A stretch of 64,000 nucleotides of DNA from positions 65,527 to 129,526 of the forward strand of contig NW_019091685.1 in assembly GCF_001949145.1 (NCBI RefSeq), written 5' to 3'. The DNA is from Acanthaster planci (taxonomy: Eukaryota; Echinodermata; Asteroidea; Valvatida; Acanthasteridae). Numbering within the stretch: the stretch's first letter is position 1; every line of letters begins with the position of its first letter. Positions 31,600 to 44,200 of the stretch are shown one piece after another. Made by a program: the position numbers and the translations under genes. The notes beneath the pieces are model-generated. The model was not told the origin of the DNA. It saw only the letters and a program-made list of their open reading frames with translations, and searched no databases.

Positions 31600-34500
31600 G
31601 TCCCGTTCTATGCTCGCATGCACAAATATTTAACCCCAGGTTTAATCTAGAACGACTAGACAAATTGATAACCAACAAACAAAGCCCAACCTGTAGTCGA
31701 TTGTATTCTCGATGTAAGAACTCGACGCGGAAATGGCGCGGTAAATCTGGTCTTTGTACTTTCGACCCGCCGATAATGAAAGCATCATCCATCATCTAAG
31801 TGTTTCATTAGCCAATATACTTATTGAAAGCAGTACCCTTATATTGAACAATCTTTAGTTTTAGACAACACAAAATAGCAAGAAGGGTGAAATATCAGCT
31901 ATGAATTTTATTCTATTTACTGAATTACAACATGTGTAATTTTGTGTGGAAGCGTGCATAAGCAGCCCCCGTTGAGTTTCGTGAAATCCATGGCGGGAAA
32001 ATAAAACATTAATTTTGTGCAAAAGATAAAAATACCACCAAAATGAACTTGTGCAGCATCTGAAAAAGATTTCCAAGCCCAGTGAGCTTCCAAATCGCAA
32101 GGACGCAGCCGCATCGTGCTGTTGTTGCCAAAGCATTGTCATGGAGAAAGACACAATTACTTCCCATAAAAACCTCCAACACCGTTGACAGAGAAATCTT
32201 GCACTGTTTAATCTGGGGCTGATGGAATTGATTTGGCAATAAGCGATCACGTAAAATGTGTGCGCTCTGCAACTTTAATATACTCAATTGGGGCACCCGT
32301 GCACAAAAAACCCCACCGTAATCGAATTTATCATTATTCTTCGTATTTTAAACGAAGCAGGGCAAGTTTCTTAAATTCACCAATATTTTGATCTGACTAA
32401 ATTGTAACGTTTTGGGGCAGGGTTCACTGTTTGGTTTTTTGTAGTAGAAAGCTTAGGATTGAATTTCTAAAGAAGCTAATGAAAGTTACCGCCCTCGTTA
32501 TTACACAATGAGCGTGCAAACCGGGAAACGAAAAACGTTTGTGAACTTTAAGCCAAAAAGGCATCTCCCTTAGAACATAAGTGTGCATGACTGGTTAACA
32601 GAACAAAAATTGGAAAAGAGACGTATTTCTCATGTCCCCTCTAAACTGGCCTGCTGTTTCTATCACCGGCAAAGAAGTCTACTCGTATTTCTGCCGGTGC
32701 TCAAAAATGCCACTCTCCATAGGCGTTACATTCAGTCAATAAATGCATGGCTGGGAGTATATATTACTTCAGTGAGGTTTACACATTTGGGGATCCAAGG
32801 GGCAACTTGGGACATGCTCCCACCCCCTTTCATCTGATTAGATGTTTTGAAGGTAATACTAAACGAAATGGAGCTTTTGGATTCGTTCATTTCCCTTCCG
32901 TTCTATAAAAGAGTGCAAAACCCCGAAAAGAAGCTTCAATATCAGAAAAGTTATAAAAGCTTTCATACAAATTCAATAATGTTTGCTCCCCTCCCCCCCC
33001 CAAAGCTCTTATAGCACCACCCCCGAAAGGTTCTGGATCTGCCCTCGGTTAAAAACATATTACTGTGTGTGCTGAATCAAGCAAAGTGGAGATGAAATGT
33101 TGACTTGATTTGTGGAACAATTGCCAAAGAGAACGAGAAGGTAATGGGGTGGAAACAAGTGATACGTCAGGTTCAGTGCAGCGTTTCAACAATCCAAGCA
33201 GAATATAATTATCTAAAAGAATAGTGATATTGTTCCCTCTGCGTAAAGCCACGAGGTGGATCTCTCCGTGTATCAATTCATGCACAGTCACGGATTCGCG
33301 TTTTTCATCTCTGCGTGAGAGATGATGCTACAATTCGACACTTGTAGCCCAGCCGTAACGAAATGAGGCTAAAGTCCCCATACCCAGTCGTAGGCTGCAG
33401 GCCCATACCGGTCTTTCAACATGGAATCTTGAAGGAACCACCTACATTTCCACCACGTGTTATGCCCAGGTTCAACAAGATTTTTAAACCAGGAATAGCA
33501 TTAATAGGTAGTTTCCTTTGCCCTTCCTCGTGCACATAAACATTCTGACAGAAATTAAAGGTCTAATATTAAGGCTCAGTTTGCTATCTCGTTTTACAAA
33601 ATGTAGGCCTACTTGTTGGAACGTGTCGTGCACTGCTCTAAGGAGAGGATTACTCAAATCCCACTTGGAAACAACCAGCCATCATTAATTGTGTCCATAG
33701 CCACACTGGAATGTGTTTGAGCAGATCGCTTGGTCACTTGTTCTTTACTGGCGAAATGACTACCGGACTAATGATGACTAATGAATGCCGCCGCACAGTC
33801 TGGTACCCAAGGATCTGCACTTTCAAAATTGTTCAAAATGATCTTGTAAATAAGTAAATGGTTTCGTTATAAGCACCCACGCCATAGATTTGGCCACCTG
33901 ATCAAACAGCACCTGATGGGTGTACACAATCGCGTTGATTCGTATACACAGTTCAAATCCAAAGTTTGATCCTGATTGCAATACAGTTATCTATCATGCA
34001 GGTAATTGTGTTCGCTATTATTTGACATTATGTAATCAGCCGATTCGGTATCCAAACAGCTCATAGACGAAGGGCTTGCAAACTCAATCCAAAACTGATT
34101 GTCGATTTCAGTAGGGTGGGTTCTGGTTTTTCACGAGGAGCTTGTTAGGATTACTTTGCCATCACTTCCGTCGGGCTATCTTGTAAACAGCCAAAGAGCC
34201 GAAGGAAAACAAACTGAGGAGAAAAAGAAACTGGTTGTATATAAATAGGAGACATCATTACTTCTGAGTCACTGTGACTAAATTACGTGGTACCCCTTTC
34301 CCGTTTTTATTTCAACGTGACAACGTGTCAACGTGTGAAGAAAGTTCTTCATTTCTGCTCCGCAAAAGCTCTTGTCCATTGTCAATAGGAATCTAACGAG
34401 TTAGGTGCGTCAAAATTGCCCAATCGGTTTACTTCAGTGTTCAGCACTGAATTTTTCAGGGAAAAGCACCGTTGTCCTTTTGTAACGTTATTAAAGCAGT

Positions 34501-34970
34501 CAGCTGACAGCTTTGCAAACAGTTTTCCCCAGTTGTTGAGTTCAGTGAAATTTATTCCTGCACGCGTGAATTACGTGACGTTGCCAGATGTATGATATAG
34601 AGATGGGCTCCCTAGAAAAATATATGCAACCCGGATTAAAAGGTCCATTATAAATGGGCGATTTGACCGACCTGGATATTCAGAGTGGGGTGCGGCAATG
34701 CTTACCTAAATTTTTTTCAGGTCGGGTTGCATCGATCAAGGGAGTTCACGTCAATTTTGGTTGGATTCAGTTTATATAAACAGTGTTCTAGGTCGGTTTA
34801 GTCTGTTTAACTAGGATCGATACACAACATAATTACACGAATTTAAGTTGGGGCAAAATATCACTTGTGATCACTCATGTTCATCATTTTCCTTTTTCTC
34901 CTTTCAACTGTGCTGATATTTGGAGTCTTTTTTACTTTTAACTGCTTGTTGCATGCCATTTACGTCCTTT
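31600..34970. other. Intergenic, no gene seen
   Basis: AT-rich. The reading frames on both strands lack recognisable domains. One minus-strand stretch near 32.0-32.25 kb contains VFLHDNALATTARC, faintly like a Tc1/mariner catalytic segment, but too weak to call. Confidence 0.5.
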
Positions 34971-34978
34971 CCGACTTA

Positions 34979-35041
34979 ATAAAAGAAAAATTAACGGTTC
35001 TAAAAGGCTTCATAAAAGAAAAATTAACGGTTCTAAAAGGT
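34979..35041. repeat. 33-bp perfect tandem duplication
   Basis: ATAAAAGAAAAATTAACGGT followed by TCTAAAAGG occurs at 34979 and again at 35012. A recent slippage or local duplication. Confidence 0.9.
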
Positions 35042-36183
35042 CAATTTTAAACTCGCTAAAAGCACTTCAAACAATGACGCCAATACTTACACCTACCAAT
35101 CTTTAGCTGGATCTTTTTGAAAGAGCCATTGCTTCTCATTAAAAACAAATGCATGCACCCCTTTCTATTCGTGACACTGCGCCAAATCCTTGCCTTTTAT
35201 GCTATTTTATTTTCAAGTTTGTTTGAAATACTACTTTTTTTAAAGCGGGTATTTTATAATACGTAATTGTGTACCTGGTTAATTTGTTCTTAACGTTTAA
35301 TGTTATGAATTTTCCTAATTTGTCCATTTAGTTGTGATTGTATAATTAAAGACATTTTATTTCATAATTGTATACCATTGTACATTTTAATTTGATTTTT
35401 GGTTGAAATTTAATGTAATGAGTTTTAATGCCAAGTAGAGCATTTTAATGGATGTTATTATATTGTTATTAAATAAAAAAATAAACAAATTTGCAGATGT
35501 CTTCACTGAATTTTTAATCATAATATGCCAATTTGTATACCCGGAAAAGAATTTAATTCTAGCCATGTTGCCACACAAGACACTTCTATGTAACTTTTAT
35601 ATGGTAATTGATATACATTCTGATTTAATAAATGTAATATTTTGTGCTTACGGGAAAATATGCCCCCCGCCAACCCACATTTTTTATATTGCCTCAGTTG
35701 CAGAGCGCTGGAACTACGAGACATCCAGGATAACGAATGGCTATAGGAACTGCGTTTTATCTCCCATTTTTTGTAAACTACCGCCTATTTGCTCCATTTG
35801 TCACCTGAGATCATGAGTGGTTTTCCCGGCACCATTGACAGGTCATCTGTCACAGTCCTTAGGTAACAGTATACGAACAAAATGTTCGAAGGTGGATAGT
35901 TGACGTTCGCTCCGAGTCCATGTGATGTGAACTGACCAGTAAATTGTAATTACAAAAATGTTTGTAACCTGCCCGTTTAATCCAAATGTCAGCCAACAAA
36001 ACCTGAATTTTAAGAAGATAATTTACAAAATTATGATGAAATAAAATGTCTAGGAAAGTTTCTTCCCGTCTTTTGCAAATAAATGCTTTGGAAGGGATGG
36101 AATTAGCACCAGTGGTGACTGGTGTTTTCGTGGTAGCGGGGTTACGTTCAATTAATTTTCATATCAGATAAACGTTCTTCGTG

Positions 36184-36293
36184 GCTTTGTCTGAGTTTCT
36201 GGCATACACAATGTTTGCAAGCAGGGAGGTTGTTAGTCATCCGGCCACGGCCATTGAAACAGGTGTTCGGCTATGCCCACAAAAACGGTGAGA
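36184..36293 (+). repeat. Dispersed repeat family D, copy 1
   Basis: TTTGTCTGAGTTTCTGGCAT, GCAGGGAGGTTGTTAGTCAT, CTATGCCCACAAAAACGGTG. Matches 39.45-39.56 kb at roughly 85 percent by eye, same orientation. Function unknown. Confidence 0.75.
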
Positions 36294-38436
36294 CTTAGGG
36301 AGACGAATGATTCGCTTGCACTGTAATGTGCCCCAAAACAGACTTTGTTGCCCGCTCATTTTGTTTGAAAGCGTTCAGAGGACAACACTGTCTGGTACTG
36401 TTCGTTATCTGCATTGTGTCTCAGAAATGGTCGCTGTACTACAAAATCTTCTTAAAACATTTTCAGGGAAGGTTACAAAATTTTTTTATTTATTATTTTT
36501 TTTTTCATTTTTGTTTTGCCGTGATGATACAAGACTTCCTACGTTAGGGGTATAAAATGTACTGTAGGTTTCATTCCGTTGATTTGTATTTAGTTTCTTT
36601 CGGTTGAATAAACAGTGAATGAATGAAAGCTTCCCTGGAATTTGGGTGAGTTTCCCATGCTGCATTCGTGTGTCCTATTCCCATTCAATAAAGTTGGTGC
36701 TGGTATCTCCATATAAAGAGCTTTCTGAGTAACTGAAAACAGTCCAGGGTCTTCACTTGCGCCGAGTGCTTCTGCTTGTACATCGCTCTGGGCTCTGGCA
36801 TTTCTGTTGTATAAAGTTATTCCGAAAGATCTTACATTACTTCATCATATCCAGTTCCCGCCCACACTCCATTCTTTCAAAACCCAAATAGCATCTCTAA
36901 ATCATCTTTGTCTTGCTATGCCGTCAACGTTCAGTAGAGATTTATTATCTTTCGTATGACTTTCACCTCTTAATGGGTGTCTTGTTTAGTCTGTATCCAC
37001 AGTTTAAATGTTCTGTTCATTTTTTGTTCGTCTCTTTTGTTTTGTTTTTTTCCCCTTTACAATGTAATAATGCATTGAGAGCCTGCACATGGATCCTACA
37101 TCTTTCACAATAAGTCTGCCGAACCATCGCTTAAAGCTAACCCTCGTATCTCATTGTGGCCGGCAGGCATCTTTGCTGCATTCTGTTCTACATTGTAAGC
37201 TGTCATATACCTCATCCACTCTGAGAAGACACCACTATATGGAGTCAACTCAACTATTTGCTCATTCTTCAGGCATAACAGCAGCAAGTTAAATGAAACT
37301 CGTGACATATAGGCAGGTAAACAGGAGATAAGATCTTATACGTGTATGAACTTCTTGGCAGAGATCAGATTTTTATAAAGAACTATGGTGTGTACCTAAC
37401 ATGGTAGAGCACATCAACGGAATCCATTCGACCAACTGCATGGTAGTGGGTTTTTAGGTATAGTTAGAAATGGAATTTTGCCATACGAGCATACAAGTTC
37501 GAATTGTAAGTTGTCACCTGGACATCTTAGAGAGTGCATGTAATCGAGATCTCATAATTTTTTTTTATAATAGCATAAATATCTTAAAGGTTTCTATCTT
37601 TCAGAAGACAATACTTACGTGTACACGTTAGGAATATTTCTGTACATTTACACAGAATCTTATGTCAATTGTTATTACAAATGTCATGTTAATGTACAGA
37701 GGCTCATTTTGTAAATAAACGCTGTTTTCTGACTAATACAGTTGTATTTGAGGAAGCAACGTAGACGAGAATGAAGGAGGCCGCTAACAAGACTGAGGGA
37801 GGCTACCAGCGCTTTTCGTCGGTGATGACATTGACACGTTTGGTTTTTATTTAATGTGTTAAGAGATAGTTCCTCACCTGAGAGCTGCAGTGTGATCACG
37901 GTTGCTTCCAGAGTAATCTAGGAGCGTGCAGCTCGCTTATTCGAGCATCGCTTTTTCTTTCAAATTTAGTCACAGTTGGCAGGATGGCAGGTTAAAAGCA
38001 TACTTGTTTTAGTAGTTCTTATTTTTTAGCAGGCAAGATGACTTAGAATAAAATTCTCTCTCCACAAAAACATTGCATGTTACTCGCAATAACGGGAAAC
38101 ACGAGAAAAATGGCGAAACCGCCTTATGAAAGTGGTTTTGTTCACTAAAGTCAATACGCAAATTTATGGTAATGCATATTACAGAGGAAAATTGTAAATT
38201 TACAAAGTTTTTACGGGGCTCTGTTGTAACACACAAAACTCACTGTACAGTCACAAAGTCTGTCCGTTACAAAGATTCTTTGTTAATTTCTGACACACTT
38301 TACAGAAAACGCACTGTAGAACAACACAATTTTAAATTATTTGTCATTAATATAAGTTTTTTTTGAAAATCGTTTTTTTTTAATTGCTTTTTATTTTTTT
38401 TACTAATGAAGAGTTACAGGAAAACATTTGGTATCT

Positions 38437-38760
38437 ATGCACCAGAGCTTTGTTTCATTTTTCATGGTTGAAGGGTTCCGAGAAGACACCCCGAAGGGCC
38501 AGAGTGGACGTGAAGGAAAAGATGTTTGCTTCGATTGCTTTAGCAATGAACCAGAGTTAACAATGCACCAGAGTTTCATGCTTTTCTCATGAATGTATGC
38601 AGAAAGACACCCTGAAGGGCTATGATGGAAGACAATTTTGTTTCGCCTGCTTTATTTATGCACCAGAGTTAATAATGCACAAAAGTTTAATTTTATTTGT
38701 CATGAATGAAGGATAGGTAGAAGACACTCCGAAGAGCCTGAAGGATCATAATGGAAGACT
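38437..38760. repeat. Tandem repeat, about 120-bp unit, three copies
   Basis: Each unit has ATGCACCAGAG (or ATGCACAAAAG) near 38437, 38563 and 38675, then TTTCTCATGAATG-like bases and AGAAGACACCCCGAAGGGCC or a close variant. Copies have diverged. Non-coding. Confidence 0.75.
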
Positions 38761-39451
38761 TGAATGCTTTTCTTTGTAATCTTTACATGTTATGTGCATA
38801 CTACTAATTTCTCTAATATTCTGTTACTGAAATGCTTGCATTCGTTTTCTTCTGCTGTGTATCAATCTGTTAACTACCCAATGGGTATGAATACAGAAGC
38901 GTTTGCTCTTCCCTAATACCAGTGTTTGCTGTACTTTAAACCCACGTGAACAGACTTTAATCTTTCTTTCTTTTGATACCTTTATATTCCCTTCTTTGGT
39001 TTTGTATGCTAAATTATTTAAATTATCACCCTCAGAACGTACAATAATTGGAGGTAGAACAAAGTGGCTTTGCAAGCAGCAAAATATACAACTTTCGATT
39101 CCAACAACCCCGATTGCAGACCACTGTAATGGCTTTGTCTATGGCCAAACTGAATTATTGGTCAAAGTAGTTTATGAATAGTTTTTAATTTGTGGGTTAT
39201 AGTTGCATTACATTTAAAACAATTAGTTAATTGGACATCACTTACAGGTCACAGGCAATAAAGGTTTAAATATAAAATTTAAGAAAATACCATCGCTACC
39301 GCTAGCCTGAAAGCGTTGACTACAGAGTTCAGCTACATTTATACGTTTCCTCTTTTATATTAATTACATAAACCTGGTGCATGTCTCTCCCTTAATCCTG
39401 TAAACACCAACTTCTTACTTTGGAGATTGAAAAGAAAGGAATTTTGAGGAG

Positions 39452-39560
39452 TTTTGTCTGAGTTTCTGCTATACGCAATGTTGCAAGTAGGGAGGTTGTT
39501 AGTCATCCGCCCACGGTCAGTGAAACAGGCGTTTGGCTATGCCCACAAAAACGGTGAGAT
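39452..39560 (+). repeat. Dispersed repeat family D, copy 2
   Basis: TTTGTCTGAGTTTCTGCTAT, GTAGGGAGGTTGTTAGTCAT, CTATGCCCACAAAAACGGTG. Partner of the copy at 36.18 kb. Confidence 0.75.
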
Positions 39561-39569
39561 TTTGGGGGC

Positions 39570-41100
39570 GCAGTGTACAAACTGAGACAGCAAAATCCAC
39601 AGTAGGCCTAGGCGCCAGAGTTTTGGCGCCACAACTGCGTCGACAGGGCCTGCAGAGTGCTTGGTTTTCAAATAAAAGGCTGGCTTTTTAAGAGCCAATT
39701 CTTCTACCATGAAAACAAATTAATGTTTAAACGTTTACAATCTTTGCTTCTGCAAAGCCAAAACATTTATTTTAAAATGGTCATTACCTCGGGAGACAGA
39801 CTTCCATAAAGGTAAACGATTGATGGGCAATGCAGTCTGACTAAGGGGACGTGTGCTTCTCCATGGATACCTTACAACGACTGTGGAATCAAGGGAAATA
39901 AAATCGTGCGCTCTCTTAGCCTTTTTGCTTGACTATTTTGAACATTGTTGGTTAATCGACATCGGTCGCTCGTAAAAGGAAACACAGTGCTTCTATCATT
40001 CATCATATGCATTTACATAGGACTTTAAAATGTGAAAAAGACAGACTCTTCATTTGCTAATGTGTCTTCGGATGGTAAATGTTTCTCATAGCTGAATGAA
40101 TATAAATGTTTTCGTTACTACAACAACGATCGTACCTCGAGATTTTCAGTACAGGTTTGTGGGGCGATTTCCACAGGTTTGGAGAATAAGTTGCCAAATA
40201 CCATTTTTAATCTCGAGAAGACTAAAAAAAGAGACAATATGAATTAACCTTTTTTCAGAAAAAATTACCCCACAGACAGAGTAAGAGAGTAAAAGACAGC
40301 CAAAAACTAGACCAAAGGGAACTCGTTGTAAACCAATATTTAAGCCCAAAATGTAAGCCTAATGCCATGGCTGAACAAAGTAGTTCTATGGAACAAAAGC
40401 TGTCAAAATATGTTAAAGATGGTGGCCTTTTAAATAAGACAACCATTGAGAAAAGGGCTGCCCTTTTCCGTAACATCTGTCAATATAAATCACTAAAACA
40501 AGTGAAACGAACATTTTTAATGAAGGCCTTGTGGTGTATACGCTAGTTTAAAGACTACGCTAACGAAATGGTAGAATATTAGCTTTGAATACTGTGAAAA
40601 TGTGTTTTTGAAAATCCAAAAGTTCAAGTTGAGTCATTAATTGTAAAACGAATACAGTAACTTGTCCAAATCAATGAGTAACATTGATGGTATTTAATAA
40701 AATGACTCGAGAAATGCTTTATTTATCATTCACATTCACAGGAAGGAGTAGACTAATGCTCTAGTTGAGTGTCGATATTAGGAACATCATAAAAAGACTT
40801 TAATAAATGGACCACAAAATGTTTTAACTAGGCCACATAAATTTATATTCAGTTAAAGCGATAGCAGTTCAATCATATCACAGACGGCACTTGCTTTACA
40901 CTTCAATAAAACCTAAAGAGGACAGATAAATCAGTTGTTACATAAGACGTAATGAGAGGAAGGCCTAATTATACACTCTATACACCGGTTACATATTGGA
41001 TATCGTAAGGCAGAGGTAGCAGATCACCACTGGTTTCATTTTTTCTTTTTTAAATTCAAATTTCTCTACGGAAGCGTATAAGGGCCACTTATATTTTTTT
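39570..41100. other. Intergenic, nothing supported
   Basis: AT-rich, only chance-level frames on both strands. No splice-site pairs, domains or repeats that I could support. Confidence 0.5.
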
Positions 41101-41625
41101 GAGACACTATCTTGCCGCGGCGAATTATTTATCTCGCTGCGGCGAGTTATTAATCGCGCTGCGGCGAGTTATTTATCTCGCTGCGGCGAGTTATTAATCG
41201 CGCTGCGGCGAGTTATTTATCTCGCTGCGGCGAGTTGTTACTTAACTCGGTACAGACAAGGCTGGAAATGCTCAAATATTACTGTTACCATCCGAATGGT
41301 CTTTTCTTCTCCCTTTACTCATTTGGATACCAATTTCATTCGTTTTAATCTTTGTAACAATTTTTTTCCAATTTTGAGGAGCATTAAAGAAAGATGTTGA
41401 CGTTAAACTGAATGGACAGGATAAGCGCAGAATAGTTCGATGTTCCCGGTGATCTGAAGGAGTGGTGGTTACGTGGATGTTGGTTGATACAGGACCCTTG
41501 ATTAGAAGAGTAGTCGGAATCATTGGGTCTGGTATGTAAACTGAGTCTAAATATACGGCGAGTTGAGCTAGTTTTAGCTAGCTCGCGCAGCGAGTTATTT
41601 TCTCGCCGCTGTGAGATAGTAACTC
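41101..41625. mobile_element. Element with hairpin-forming subterminal repeats
   Basis: Ends are imperfect inverted repeats: ACTATCTTGCCGCGGCGA near 41106 against the inverse of TCGCCGCTGTGAGATAGT at 41603-41620. Inside the left end (41124-41242) a 22-bp unit, CGCTGCGGCGAGTTATT plus AAT or TAT and CTC/CGC, repeats about six times in alternating pairs. Each unit contains CTCGC..GCGAG and can form a small hairpin. One inverted unit sits at the right end. The middle 310 bp has no recognisable gene. Probably a non-autonomous DNA transposon. Confidence 0.65.
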
Positions 41626-42889
41626 AAAATTTCTTTCTGCTGCCGTATTTTTGTGATAAGGAGTCCAAAAATCAAATTCTTGAAATAAGAGCTTGACCTG
41701 TAGTTTGCTGAATTTAAGGCATGAATTTTCTCCGATTGACCAAAATATCTATTCTGCGTGGACAATCAATATTTTTTAATGGATTTAATGCTATTTGGCA
41801 GAAATGACAATACTATTTTTTAATGTCAAATGGTCATAGCTTTTCTTAGATGAATGAATTAATTGTAAAGAGAGTGGTATTTATAAAGCGCACAGACGGC
41901 TGAGAAGTGTCGCTGATGGACTCAACATCGTTATCAGGGAAGACTCTTCCTCTTATACAGTTTTCTAAGCGATGACTTTTTCTGCATGGTCGATGACCAA
42001 CCCATTCCTGGAAAGCTACCATTTATATATTATATCCAGTGGCATGTTCTTCAACCCTAATTGTATGCTTTCAATGGTACAGGCATTTTATTGTTTAATA
42101 AACTTCTTTATTTGACAAGTACCTTGACCCTCTTCGGATTTCAAGGTCCTCGACTTGCACGTGTGTTTGCCATGATCTCTAAACAATGCTGGCATCACCC
42201 AAACCGCATCAGCTCTATCAGTCAATATCTTCCTGTGAAATGTATTTTTGGCGGCGGAGATATGTTTATATATCCTTTTGCCCTTCACCGAAGCATTTAT
42301 AAACTCCGAGTATATATACATGTACATTGGCGAGGGGAAAAAAGATATGAAACTAAACTCTTACCCAACTAGCCAATTTTAAAATGTGACATTAACTAAT
42401 TCCACTGACTGACTACTGTGTTTAACGTGTTGTGAGATTGAACAAGGATTCATCGGGTGGCATTTTATTTGAATCGTTGAAATACATTGTTCTCGTTGAA
42501 TTGGACCAGGAGGTGCTGTTGATGTCAATGGAACACACAGCGTTCCTCCTTTGTAAAGTAAAAATTGATGAATGGTCTGCATTGAATAATGTAGTGTATT
42601 GCTGTTTTCTTTGCATGCTGTAGATGCTTCCAAGATCAATCCTAACCACAGCAGATTGACCACGCGAGGCTGTTACACATATGTGACTGCAAAGGCTTTG
42701 CAATCTTGGCAGTATGGTCGACCATGGTTGGACTGTACAGTCCAGTGAATAGCAAGTTACACATAAGCTCAATGATTCTCAGTGGGGCTTGTGAGGTTCA
42801 CGTCTCTAGCTCTCTGTCATTTTTGACTGGTGAACAGCAAAGTGAGTTTGGCTGAAATGATTGTAGGAGTAGTCTACCTACCGTCGGCT

Positions 42890-42995
42890 GTGTTTTTGGT
42901 ATTAAATGACACTTATGACACACTTTGCTATGGGAGGACGCTATGTTTGCTGATGTTTAGACCAACTATAGGTCACGTGACTTAGCAGACGCAAT
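42890..42995 (+). repeat. Repeat family E fragment
   Basis: GTTTTTGGTATTAAATGACA, CACACTTTGCTAT, ACCAACTATAGGTCACGTGA and GCAATCGGTCTG match the sequence at 63.49-63.59 kb and, in part, 60.53-60.59 kb. The shared TAGGTCACGTGAC core holds the palindromic E-box CACGTG. Confidence 0.6.
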
Positions 42996-43016
42996 CGGTC
43001 TGTTTCCTTTTCACTT

Positions 43017-44200
43017 TTAGGAACACTTGTATAAGTTTGACCCAACTTTTGATCTAACTTGTGGTCGACTAGATTGTAAGTGGTTGTGTGCTAACATGCT
43101 TGCAAGCACGCATCCAAATCGTGTCATCGATGTTGGACTTTCCTCAATCATTTGTCTTGCGAGAGGCAAAAAAACCTCTTTCCCAGGAAACGAACCTCGA
43201 TCTTCCTTACGCTTGCTCACTTCCAAGAAAGTCTCAGATAAGATACTCCAAAACAACGCCACCTGTGATCTTCCATGAATAGATGATAACAAATCAGCGA
43301 GGATGGGAGCACGATCACAGATCCTCCATCCCGCCCCTGCAGCATTGCCTGCAGGCGCTACGTCAATGCACCAGACCACCAGGTCACAAAATCCAAATAT
43401 TAAACTAAAACCATAAAGAGTGTAAATTTACCACTCTCTTCTCATTTCTCTTACGTCTGAATGATCTTAAAAGGCTACCAGGGCTGCCACTTGCCCTTGA
43501 AAGGAAACACTGTGTCACTGTCCACGCTCTGAATGGAGTGGATAGGCCAGAAGACTTTATCATCTAGGCTACAGAGATCTTGGACGGTACATTTAAAAAT
43601 CAAACTTCTTTTGTGTGTCGGGGAATGGCATATCAGTCTGACTGCCCTCCTCATCGTTGACGTCTCGTTTTGAAATACTCTCAGAGAAAGCTGCTGTATT
43701 ATATAATTGGAAATAAAGGTCATTACCAGTGATTGGCACGGCAGGTCGGGAGACACCCTTGATCTTTTTACAGGGAGGAAAGGTTGGCGTTTCTAAACAC
43801 CTCGAGCAGATCTTGACAAGACGCATGCCATTATTTGCAGTATCATGGAGCAGCACATCCCCAGCATAAGGACTAATCAAAAGGCGTTGAAGAATCACGT
43901 GATTCACGGTTTCCCCAAGAGGAGCATCGTTAATCGCCAAGCAGGCAATGTTTTGCCAGCAGCTGTACCTTGTACGTTGTAAAGTTGAGAGTTGCGTTCA
44001 TTGTCACATAAAATAACTAATAGTACCTTATCAGATAATTTATAATGGCCAGAAAGTGCTTTGCCATATGCGGCTGTCATCAGTTTGGTCGATACCGGAT
44101 GATGGCCTCGTGTTTTCTCAAACTTGTGCAATTCATAAAACGTCAAAGGCTTGCTTCTATTTTTGCACTCAAACTCATTTCTGCTAAATAATAAGCATTT
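43017..44200 (-). other. Unrecognised minus-strand frames, possibly a broken gene
   Basis: Three open stretches on the same strand: 44146-43904 (FYELHKFEKTRGHHPVSTKL, then SGHYKLSDK), 43975-43593 in another frame (YSCWQNIACLAINDAPLGET, NHVILQRLLISPYAGDVLLH), and 43379-43017 (LFWSILSETFLEVSKRKEDR). The first two overlap near 43950 with a shift between frames. Composition is protein-like and charged. I recognise no family. It may be a frameshifted transposon protein or unlinked chance frames. Confidence 0.25.

Noticed and set aside
31861-32296. Possible Tc1/mariner transposase (VFLHDNALATTARC)
   Set aside because: Only one short stretch resembles a catalytic block; no other motif or terminal inverted repeat was found.
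35448-35816. 122-codon plus frame
   Set aside because: AT-rich, low-complexity start, no domain and no splice context.
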